Source of the DNA: Bacteroidia bacterium
Lineage (GTDB): Bacteria; Bacteroidota; Bacteroidia; Bacteroidales; Prolixibacteraceae
Reading direction: 5' to 3'
Assembly: GCA_025358025.1 (NCBI GenBank)
Contig: JANYKW010000099.1
Coordinates: 62,001-126,000 of the forward strand
DNA length: 64,000 nucleotides
Shown here: in pieces, positions 1 to 6,961 of the stretch
Position numbering within the stretch: position 1 is the first letter of the stretch
How the letters are laid out: each line of letters opens with the position of its first letter
Notes under the pieces: generated by a model
Seen by the model: only the letters and a program-made list of their open reading frames with translations
The model's database searches: none
Told to the model about the DNA's origin: nothing
Translations under genes and position numbers: made by a program

Positions 1-66
1 CCTTAAAGATCACTTTCAGGCAGATAAACTTGCTATACAATAATTATTGCTTTATAGCTACTATAT

Positions 67-522
67 ATGAATGAACTTGAGCAGACCCAGGCCTATGCGT
101 CGGTTGAAGGCAAGAGATGGAATTTTCCATCTCAATCTGTCCCTGAAACCAGCGAAAGCAGAATGACAGCAGAAGAGGAAGCCATTCAGGATAGTCTGAA
201 AGTATTATTGGCAACACTTTCCGTCGAGCGGTTTGTAAAACCTAAATACGAACTCGGGAGGCACGACATAATTTTCAGGCCGATGAGTTCTGTCACAAAA
301 ACATTGTTGAAAGATCATATTAAATATTCCATCCTGTTCATTTTGTCACGGATTAGCTTGCTTTCCCTGGAGTTGGATACCGCATCTGAGCATGAAGGGA
401 AAATGAGTATTAAACTTGAATACCTCGTCAGATCTACTAATTCAAGAAACAACCTCGTATTTCCTTTTTTCAGGACAGATAGAAGCAATGTCATCGCAGC
501 CGTGGAGTTTAGTAACAGTTAG
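67..522 (+). CDS. GPW/gp25-like baseplate wedge protein
   Basis: 151 aa, no signal peptide. Residues about 38-137 read like the gp25 family: a helix (EEEAIQDSLKVLLAT), the family's 'ER..KP.Y..G' segment (SVERFVKPKYELG, 52-64), 'IFRPM' (69-73) followed by a long helix, then a strand pair ending in VRSTNSRNNLVFPFF (121-135), which matches the family's closing 'VR.TN.R.N.V.PF' motif. gp25 proteins are sheath-initiating baseplate wedge subunits of phage tails, type VI secretion systems (TssE) and extracellular contractile injection systems. No other tail gene is visible: the 66 bases upstream contain stops in all frames and the next gene is convergent. The N-terminal ~35 residues are longer than the core domain. 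The family assignment is from motif reading only; which machine it belongs to cannot be told from this window. Confidence 0.7.
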   Translation: MNELEQTQAYASVEGKRWNFPSQSVPETSESRMTAEEEAIQDSLKVLLATLSVERFVKPKYELGRHDIIFRPMSSVTKTLLKDHIKYSILFILSRISLLSLELDTASEHEGKMSIKLEYLVRSTNSRNNLVFPFFRTDRSNVIAAVEFSNS

Positions 523-526
523 TAAT

Positions 527-2188
527 TCACTCCTTCACCATAGGCACCTCATTTTTATCACTTTTTAACTTCTTGGTATAATAGAATGATACTCCAAGGA
601 TAATTAGTCCGACAAAAATAAAGGCAATAATACGGTAACCTACACCCATCTTGGAGATGTCGAACATAAAAAGATGAATTACTGCTGCAACAAGAGTCAG
701 AAATGCCAGCCACCGGTATTTAGCATTTTTCAGAATGGCACTCATCACCATGTAGGTAACAGCAGCCAATCCCCATGAAATAGTAATGTATTCCTGAGCT
801 ACCGCATTGTATAGCATGAACAACATAGAAAAGAATGTGATCACCAGGTAAAAGTTACGGATTGCACCGGTCTTGAGATCAAGTCTTTTCTGTTGCCAGT
901 TTAATATTCGGGCGGAAGCAATTGCAATCAGCGTGAAGGAGATGTTGTAAGTATCAATCGATTTGGTCGTGATCAGATAGGCAAGCAGAATAACGGTATA
1001 CAATGAGGTGTTCATCAGTACAATAAGGTTTGACCTGAACCAGATCGCGATTGCCAGAACTACCATACTTTGCCAGGCCAGAAAAAGGAAAGATCCCGGT
1101 AAATCGGAGTACCCATAAACTGCAATGCTCAGTGCCATAAATCCAAAGTTGACATAAAAGAATGAGTCGAATCTGCTCTCAATCTTGTAGTTCAATACAA
1201 TAGAATAGATAAGGCACATCAATGAAATTCCCAGGAAAATAAAAAGATAATTTTTGGAATAGAAGGTCAGTACAACAAGCATCAATATAACAGAAAATGC
1301 GATACTGTTTAGAATGACTGTTGCATTGCAAACTTCAGCCGAAAGTTTCCCATTTTGTTTCAGAAATGGCACGACAGAATATATTCCGCCATACAGCAAG
1401 AGGTAAACAAGGTTAAACTGGGGTGTTGCCACAGCACCCACCGGATGACCCATCATAGGATTCCCGATAAGCCACAGGGTATGACCGATATAAACCATAA
1501 AAATAGAGAGGATCAGCAGTGTATCCCAGCCATTCTTATTTAGCAGGTATACTACTGCTGCAGTAGCTACCACAAATAGCGATAAGGTAACCTGCGTTTG
1601 ATCTGCTAAGAGTGCTGTAAGTATCAGTAATCCATAAGCTATAAAGCCCATCAACTGCGACTTTGAGGTGTCGGCTTTGTAAAAAAGAAATCCTACAGAG
1701 CCGAGCAGCAAAATGAGAACGATCCATAAATTATTTACAGCCGGAATGTCAATAAAGAAATGGAGTCTTAGTAAAGCGTAGTAAATCAGTAAATGGGCGC
1801 ATATATTGAACATAAATGCCATATAGCTCAGACTCTTCTTTAAAATCCCTGACAGGAAAAACGTCAAGGCTGCAGAGGCAATTCCCAACACAAAAGCAGT
1901 AATACCTCCAAAGATATTATTCACAAAGAGCATGGTGAAAATCATCCCAAGAAGTAAAACGGAACTGCCAATCCACGCAAGTCCATGCTCAAAAACCTTT
2001 GATTCGGAAAGTGGATTTGCAAACTCCATCTCCTGATCAACTGTTGTTGCATCAGATGCAACCAGACGCATTTTGCCGGAAGACTTAACACCAACCCTTA
2101 GCAGGGATTCGATCCGGCTGATCCTTTCATCGATTGAGTTGATCCGATCCAACAACTCTTTCTCTGTCATTTTTTTTTCGGCCATCAT
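527..2188 (-). CDS. Multi-TM membrane protein with N-terminal coiled coil (DUF2339-like)
   Basis: 553 aa. Residues about 7-32 (KELLDRINSIDERISRIESLL) form a short coiled coil; after a polar linker the rest is a long series of hydrophobic segments, probably 14 or more transmembrane helices, ending in a lysine-rich cytoplasmic tail. This layout resembles DUF2339-type membrane proteins of Bacteroidota, whose function is unknown. It ends 4 bp from the convergent gp25-like gene. Its start (two ATGs in tandem) lies just downstream of a repeat-filled spacer that separates it from the NrfD gene, so it may read through from that operon. No catalytic motif was recognised. Confidence 0.6.
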   Translation of the reverse strand: MMAEKKMTEKELLDRINSIDERISRIESLLRVGVKSSGKMRLVASDATTVDQEMEFANPLSESKVFEHGLAWIGSSVLLLGMIFTMLFVNNIFGGITAFVLGIASAALTFFLSGILKKSLSYMAFMFNICAHLLIYYALLRLHFFIDIPAVNNLWIVLILLLGSVGFLFYKADTSKSQLMGFIAYGLLILTALLADQTQVTLSLFVVATAAVVYLLNKNGWDTLLILSIFMVYIGHTLWLIGNPMMGHPVGAVATPQFNLVYLLLYGGIYSVVPFLKQNGKLSAEVCNATVILNSIAFSVILMLVVLTFYSKNYLFIFLGISLMCLIYSIVLNYKIESRFDSFFYVNFGFMALSIAVYGYSDLPGSFLFLAWQSMVVLAIAIWFRSNLIVLMNTSLYTVILLAYLITTKSIDTYNISFTLIAIASARILNWQQKRLDLKTGAIRNFYLVITFFSMLFMLYNAVAQEYITISWGLAAVTYMVMSAILKNAKYRWLAFLTLVAAVIHLFMFDISKMGVGYRIIAFIFVGLIILGVSFYYTKKLKSDKNEVPMVKE

Positions 2189-2341
2189 CTTAAGTTTATT
2201 GGTTAAACAAATAAGTGCCTAAAGTGATCCAAAGTGTCTAACGTGAACCAGAGTGCCTGAAGCACTTACGCTTCAATCATCATTCGTCAGGAGTCCTAAA
2301 CTCGAAGTACTCCAAATACTTTGGTTCACTTCAGGCACTTT
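2189..2341. repeat. Degenerate ~10-bp-period intergenic repeat with inverted arms
   Basis: From 2213 the sequence reads AAGTGCCTA AAGTGATCCA AAGTGTCTA ACGTGAACCA GAGTGCCTGA, a series of AAGTG-led units of 9-10 bp. The right end (2321-2340) carries the reverse complement form GGTTCACTTCAGGCACTT, so the element has inverted arms of roughly 20 bp with a few mismatches and could fold into a long imperfect hairpin. It fills the gap between two minus-strand genes. Related sequence occurs at 4857-4917 and 11983-12021. Confidence 0.7.
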
Positions 2342-3538
2342 TCAATGTTCTACAGGTGTCTTTTTCCACGGAGGGAAAAGCCACAACAGAAATGCAAGGA
2401 TGAAGAAGGGCACGACGAGCCATATGCTGGCCATCAGAAATCCTTCGGGCCCGATCAGAGAGAGTTTAAAGCTTGTGAAGCCTAAAAAGCTCTTGGAGAA
2501 AAGCTGTCCACCTATTACAACATTCCAGCGCATAAAAAATATTCCGATCAGCACCAAAATGCCTGTGATAAAATAAATGAGTTTGCGAAGCTTCTCTTCC
2601 GGTTTATAAAATTGAATGATTCCAAGGGTAGCCAGTGGCAGAAACATGCCAAGCCCAACCTGCATGATCAGCAGTGTAAAATTGAGATGACCGGAAATAA
2701 GCAGTGAGATGATCTCAAACGATTCTTCGGCTTCATATATACGATGAATCTGATCCAGCGACTCCATGGTAAAGTCGATGATGATAATGTAGAAAAGATA
2801 TTTGGCAATGGTATCCAGACACAACATATCAATCTTTTGTTTCCTGAGATGATTAATGACGATGTAAAGAACCATTACCAGGGCAATGCCTGATACCATG
2901 GCAGAGAATAGGAAAATTATGGGCATCATGACAGTCGACCACCATGGATTGGCTTTGATTGATCCAAAAATAAATCCAACGTAACCATGGAGCAAAAAGG
3001 CGGAAGGAATACCAATGACCGTTACAATATAACCTAGTTTGTCGTCCAGTTTCAATGATTTCGGGGAGATGTCGTCGCTGCCGAGGGCCAGGGCTTTGTA
3101 CATCCATTTTTTTATTCCCTTTGATTCCCTGGCCCAGAGTACCAGGTCGTACCGGTAGTCAAACCAGATTTCCAGCAATAACACAATCATCAGATACCAA
3201 AGATATACAAATCCAAATATAGCCATTGCTGAAGTGAGATGCGGTGTCATCATGATCTCCCATGCCCTGAGTGGCTGACCAAGGTGAAAGATCAGCGGCA
3301 TGGTAGCCACCAGCAAAAATGCAAAAGACGTTAACAAGGCGATCACATAGGTCGGTTTCAAAGACTTTACATTAAAAACCCGTTCCAGTGATGCAAGGAT
3401 GAAGGCTCCGGCTACAAGTCCCGTGATGAAAGGATACAAAACGATTAGGATGGACCAGCTAAGCTCTATTTCATTGGGGTAGATAAATCCATCTACCTTG
3501 GAAAGCGCCTGATATAAATGTTCAAATTCTGGATTCAT
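2342..3538 (-). CDS. NrfD/PsrC-like quinone-interacting membrane subunit
   Basis: 398 aa, polytopic, with at least eight hydrophobic helices and no signal peptide. Length, hydrophobic pattern and gene context fit the NrfD/PsrC/HybB family, integral membrane subunits that exchange electrons between the quinone pool and a periplasmic 4Fe-4S protein. It starts 1 bp after the stop of the four-cluster Fe-S gene, so the two are almost certainly cotranscribed and form a membrane complex with the tetraheme cytochrome c upstream. Direction of electron flow and terminal substrate are unknown because no molybdopterin or other catalytic subunit is next to it. Confidence 0.8.
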   Translation of the reverse strand: MNPEFEHLYQALSKVDGFIYPNEIELSWSILIVLYPFITGLVAGAFILASLERVFNVKSLKPTYVIALLTSFAFLLVATMPLIFHLGQPLRAWEIMMTPHLTSAMAIFGFVYLWYLMIVLLLEIWFDYRYDLVLWARESKGIKKWMYKALALGSDDISPKSLKLDDKLGYIVTVIGIPSAFLLHGYVGFIFGSIKANPWWSTVMMPIIFLFSAMVSGIALVMVLYIVINHLRKQKIDMLCLDTIAKYLFYIIIIDFTMESLDQIHRIYEAEESFEIISLLISGHLNFTLLIMQVGLGMFLPLATLGIIQFYKPEEKLRKLIYFITGILVLIGIFFMRWNVVIGGQLFSKSFLGFTSFKLSLIGPEGFLMASIWLVVPFFILAFLLWLFPPWKKTPVEH

Positions 3539-3539
3539 A

Positions 3540-4307
3540 TTATCTTACCTCCTGATTTAATGCATTGTAGTACAATTTACTTCCCGTGTTCAAATGTGGT
3601 TTAAGTACGTACACATTCTTGGTGCGGATAAATTTCGAAACCTCACTTGCCGGATCATTCAAATCACCGGAGATGCGCGCTTTGGTTGGACAGTTGTCCA
3701 TACAGGCAGGATTCAACCCTTTTTTTACACGATGGAAGCAAAGGGTACATTTGTCTACTACATGTTTGTCGGGATGGAAGTACCGGCAGCCATAAGGGCA
3801 TGCCTGTATGCAATATTTGCATCCGATGCAATACTTCTCATCAACCAGTACAATTCCTTCTTCTGTTTCATAGGTAGCACCCACCGGACACACTTGTACA
3901 CAAGGGGACTTGGAGCAATGGTTGCACATCTTTGGAACAAAGAAGGTCTTTTCAATCTCTTCAGCCGGAACAGATTGTTTAAAACCGTCAATACCGCCAT
4001 TGGGCGACTCCACCTTGAGGGATCCGTCTTTGCGAATGGTGTACTGCTCTACCCAGCTTCTGAAGAAAAATGGCTCCTGCGGAACATCGTTCTCTATCTT
4101 ACAAGTTTTGGCGCAGGTTCCACAACCAATACATTTTTCGATATCAATAGCAATGCCGAACCACGGTCCTTTGGTGTTGCGTTTCACAGCAGCATATAAA
4201 ACCGCATTAAATGAGGGAAGGGTGGAAGTAATCACCAGCGTTCCAGCTGTAACCCCGGCATTCCTAAGGAAGTTGCGACGGGATAAACTAGTTTTTTGCT
4301 CTGTCAT
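3540..4307 (-). CDS. Tat-exported four-cluster 4Fe-4S ferredoxin subunit (NrfC/DmsB-like)
   Basis: 255 aa. The N-terminus has a twin-arginine signal (SRRNFLR, residues 9-15) followed by a hydrophobic stretch, so the protein is folded with its clusters before export. Cysteine motifs for four 4Fe-4S clusters are visible: CIGCGTCAKTC, CNHCSKSPCVQVCP, CIGCKYCIQACP and CTLCFHR with a later CMDNCP. This is the electron-wire subunit that pairs with NrfD-like membrane proteins. The ATG overlaps the stop of the cytochrome c gene by 4 bp, which implies translational coupling. The electron acceptor or donor beyond the cytochrome is unknown. Confidence 0.88.
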   Translation of the reverse strand: MTEQKTSLSRRNFLRNAGVTAGTLVITSTLPSFNAVLYAAVKRNTKGPWFGIAIDIEKCIGCGTCAKTCKIENDVPQEPFFFRSWVEQYTIRKDGSLKVESPNGGIDGFKQSVPAEEIEKTFFVPKMCNHCSKSPCVQVCPVGATYETEEGIVLVDEKYCIGCKYCIQACPYGCRYFHPDKHVVDKCTLCFHRVKKGLNPACMDNCPTKARISGDLNDPASEVSKFIRTKNVYVLKPHLNTGSKLYYNALNQEVR

Positions 4308-4741
4308 GGCTGATGGGGATTATGGCATTTGACACATTTTTGGTCGGAATGATGCTCTTTGAGCTCCTTCTGGGTGACGGCTTTTTCAGGTCGTGCCAGA
4401 TTGATATCATGGCACTTAGCACAGAATTCTCTTGAGTCTGGTTTGATCAGTTGCTCCATTTTGGGATCTCCGACGTGCTTATACCCGGCACCATGGCAAC
4501 CTTCGCATGACAAGTCGCTGTGGTAACCTTCACTTTTCATCGAAACTATCGTGTCATGGCAACTGACACAACTGTTGTTTCCAACGAAATGGATTGGAAG
4601 CGCTGCAATTTCATTCATAGAATTGCCCCTGTAATGACCATACTGGCCAAAAGACTCAGGAGTCAGTGCGTGTTTGAGCAGCAGAAATAATGAGATGATC
4701 ACTATTCCGGTCAATAATAAACGTTTGAGATGTAGAGGCAT
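4304..4741 (-). CDS. Membrane-anchored tetraheme cytochrome c
   Basis: 145 aa from the ATG at 4741. An in-frame start at 4801 is rejected because it would lie upstream of the likely transcription start and adds a residue run without signal character. Residues 7-24 are a hydrophobic anchor or signal sequence. Four CxxCH heme-binding sites are present: CVSCH (58-62), CEGCH (79-83), CAKCH (107-111) and CVKCH (136-140), with extra histidines available as distal ligands. It is the first gene of a three-gene operon with the Fe-S and NrfD-like subunits, and probably carries electrons between that complex and periplasmic partners. A catalytic cytochrome (NrfA type, CxxCK) is not seen here. Confidence 0.85.
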   Translation of the reverse strand: MPLHLKRLLLTGIVIISLFLLLKHALTPESFGQYGHYRGNSMNEIAALPIHFVGNNSCVSCHDTIVSMKSEGYHSDLSCEGCHGAGYKHVGDPKMEQLIKPDSREFCAKCHDINLARPEKAVTQKELKEHHSDQKCVKCHNPHQP

Positions 4742-4781
4742 ACATTTAATTCTTGTTTGGAAGTTATTATAGTTAACACTC

Positions 4782-4812
4782 CAAATATATAAATATATCA
4801 ATACAAAACAAA
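4782..4812 (-). promoter_or_regulatory. Bacteroidota-type promoter for the cytochrome/Fe-S/NrfD operon
   Basis: On the minus strand TTTG (4812-4809) is followed after exactly 19 bp by TATATTTG (4789-4782), a perfect match to the Bacteroidota consensus TTTG-N19-TANNTTTG. The predicted transcription start would give a leader of about 35 nt before the ATG at 4741. Confidence 0.75.
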
Positions 4813-4856
4813 TAAAGTACTGGAAATTAAGGCTTAAGCAGAATGATTCTTGATAG

Positions 4857-4917
4857 AAAGTGATCTAAAGTGAACCAGCGTGACTAGATTGACTCAAGTG
4901 AACCAATGTACTTGAAC
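4857..4917. repeat. Second copy of the ~10-bp-period intergenic repeat
   Basis: Units AAAGTGATCT, AAAGTGAACC, AGCGTGACTA, GATTGACTCA, AGTGAACCAA, TGTACTTGAA follow each other at a 10-bp period. The first units closely match those at 2213-2250. It lies just upstream of the promoter at 4782-4812, between the cytochrome operon and the next gene's 3' end. Confidence 0.65.
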
Positions 4918-4980
4918 GATTCATTGATTGGATAGCTGAGGTATCATGGAAAAAATTGGGAGTCCCCAACTTTATTCACT

Positions 4981-5871
4981 TCAGTTCTCTTTTGGTACTT
5001 TTTTCCTGAAAGGAATGGTAATCCCTAACCAGGGTATTGCAATAAAATCCCCTCCAGTCGCCGGAATGATCAAACCATAATCGAGTCCGGCTCCCTTGAT
5101 GATGGTTCTGCCACCAAAAGAGAGAATCAGGGTACTGGTAGAGTCGTGGAAAAACAGATAGTTTTCTGTGATAAGGTAGCCACGAGGACCAACTCTTAAC
5201 ATCCCGTTGAAGTTAAACATGGGAGAGCTGGTCCCGGATTCCGACGAAAAAGCATATCCCATTCCAACGGTAACGTTTTTGTCTTTAGAACCTGCCGTGG
5301 CCAATCCATAAAAGAGGCCAAACCCCGAATTCGTGCCACCAAGAGCTGAACCAGCCAGTACTCCTGCTCCGAGATTAAACTTATCCCTGACAACAGGGAC
5401 GGAAATTTTAGCGGTAATCCAGGCAGGTGTTGGTTCGCCAAAGAGAAAGGTCGGGATCAATCCTCCGCCTAGCGATATATAATCATTCACACCAACAGCA
5501 AACGAGTTCATCAGAACCCAAATATTCTGGTAATAACCCTCACCCTTTTTAAGTCCGTAACCATTGGGCGAATAAAAGTAGCGGGTGGATTGTGGATTTT
5601 CGAACCAATATTTGCCATTCTTTAACTGTTTGTTGTCGAGGGGGCCAAGGGACTTAAGATCATTCTTGAGAAAAGTGAGTTCACCCAGTTTTTCTGTTCT
5701 GAAAAGTATTCTAACCGTGTCGCTGGAGAGAACTTCTCCTATATAAATATTCCCATCCCTGGTTTCAAGACGGAAAATCTTTGTGCTGTTTTTATCCTGT
5801 GCAAAGCTGCTAAAAATGATAAAAAACAGAATCAATGTCAATTTCACCCTCAAACTGCCTTTCGTTTTCAT
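4981..5871 (-). CDS. Secreted hypothetical protein, probable outer-membrane beta-barrel
   Basis: 296 aa with a signal peptide (hydrophobic 9-24, FSSFAQ cleavage region). Residues about 30-75 form a small beta-domain (LETRDGNIYIGEVLSSDTVRILFRT), and from about 110 onward alternating glycine-rich amphipathic strands (for example GGGLIPTFLFG, FGLFYGLATAG) suggest a membrane barrel. The pattern resembles Bacteroidota hypothetical outer-membrane proteins of unknown function. It stands alone, with repeat-bearing DNA downstream and the SRAP gene upstream on the same strand. Confidence 0.6.
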   Translation of the reverse strand: MKTKGSLRVKLTLILFFIIFSSFAQDKNSTKIFRLETRDGNIYIGEVLSSDTVRILFRTEKLGELTFLKNDLKSLGPLDNKQLKNGKYWFENPQSTRYFYSPNGYGLKKGEGYYQNIWVLMNSFAVGVNDYISLGGGLIPTFLFGEPTPAWITAKISVPVVRDKFNLGAGVLAGSALGGTNSGFGLFYGLATAGSKDKNVTVGMGYAFSSESGTSSPMFNFNGMLRVGPRGYLITENYLFFHDSTSTLILSFGGRTIIKGAGLDYGLIIPATGGDFIAIPWLGITIPFRKKVPKEN

Positions 5872-6005
5872 ACGTTAGATTTTAATGATTTAACCAACCA
5901 TATCTACCCCTTCGTACTGCTTCAAAAATTAACTCACACTGAATTAGCGAAATCCTACGGGATTTTTGCCTTTCCAAAACTAATGAATAAAAGGACAGAA
6001 GATTA

Positions 6006-6788
6006 TTATTTTTTACCTCTTCCAAAACCCTTCTCTTCCAAGCTTTTAGATACAATGATCCCGATTTCAGGGACCAATCTTTCCCCGACCGGATTCAAAT
6101 ACTCAGGTAAATTACATATGGGACTTTTTATGGAAGGTGAAATTGGATAAGCATTCATCATATCAGCAGGGTACTGTACTAAAAGTTCAGTAATTTGACT
6201 TAACGATGCATTTTGATTCAACCAGGTGTGATATGCGTGACCCGGAAGAATTACAGGCATACGATGGTGAGGAATTTTCTGGAGAAGCGTGTTTGCAGTC
6301 GTTGTGATGATTGAGAAAGATTGAATTACTTCAAGGTTCTCCGGGTTTGTCCATTTATCCCATATTCCAGCAAATGCAAATGGTCTGTTTTTCAGGTGAA
6401 CAAGAAAAGGCTTATCCAGACCTTCAACTGTGGATCCTTCGATAAAGGCGCTGGCAACAATCAAGCATCTCCTTGCTCTGATTGGATTACGGAAAGCAGG
6501 TTTCTCAATAATGCCTTTTGCACCACGAAAGTTAGGGTCATTCTCTTTGTTATGGTCACCTTCTGCCCGGGCATTGAAAAGATACATCTGCTTCTTTGCC
6601 CAGGAAGGGGTGAGCCCAAATTGATAATAGTTCAACTGGTTTGGATTTTCATCAGTTACTACCAGGGACTTTTGTCCAACAGTGATATTGTAGCTGGGCG
6701 AAAATAAAATACTACCCTCAGAAAGTTTTGCGTTGAAAGTCTTCTCAATAACTTCTATTTTATCCACCAGGACAAATCGACCACACAT
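6006..6788 (-). CDS. SRAP-domain abasic-site DNA-protein crosslinking protein (YedK/HMCES family)
   Basis: 260 aa. It begins MCGRF, the invariant start of the family: after Met removal Cys2 forms a thiazolidine with abasic sites in single-stranded DNA. Further conserved parts are FNARAE (active-site Asn), ASAFIEG (Glu in the position of the usual 'YEW' motif), the SIITTTAN segment and HHRMPVIL with the conserved His. It is slightly longer than YedK (222 aa). It is divergent from the helicase gene across a 173-bp spacer; the two may share a role in DNA damage tolerance, but that is inference. Confidence 0.92.
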   Translation of the reverse strand: MCGRFVLVDKIEVIEKTFNAKLSEGSILFSPSYNITVGQKSLVVTDENPNQLNYYQFGLTPSWAKKQMYLFNARAEGDHNKENDPNFRGAKGIIEKPAFRNPIRARRCLIVASAFIEGSTVEGLDKPFLVHLKNRPFAFAGIWDKWTNPENLEVIQSFSIITTTANTLLQKIPHHRMPVILPGHAYHTWLNQNASLSQITELLVQYPADMMNAYPISPSIKSPICNLPEYLNPVGERLVPEIGIIVSKSLEEKGFGRGKK

Positions 6789-6939
6789 ACCCGTTTGATT
6801 TTTTGTGAATCAGTGGTTGAAGTTAATACAGAAAATTCTTTATTGTCAAATATTGGAGTTAAGAAATACATAAATAACGCAGCTTTCTTTAATTTTTTTC
6901 TCGGCAAAAGTGACATAAGAATTTAATATATAAAAGCCT

Positions 6940-6961
6940 TATCTTTGTATAAAGGAGCTTC
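6940..6961 (+). promoter_or_regulatory. Promoter -7 box and Shine-Dalgarno before the helicase gene
   Basis: TATCTTTG (6940-6947) is a perfect Bacteroidota -7 element, though no clear TTTG lies 19 bp upstream. AAAGGAG (6950-6956) precedes the ATG by 5 bp, a strong ribosome binding site that is uncommon in this phylum. If the box is used, the leader is only about ten nucleotides. Confidence 0.45.

Noticed and set aside
3594-4199. 201-codon open frame on the plus strand
   Set aside because: Lies fully antisense to the Fe-S protein gene, whose cysteine motifs prove the minus-strand frame.
5950-5975. Small hairpin after the SRAP gene (AAATCC/GGATTT) as terminator
   Set aside because: Stem is only 6 bp and no T-run follows on the strand of the SRAP gene.
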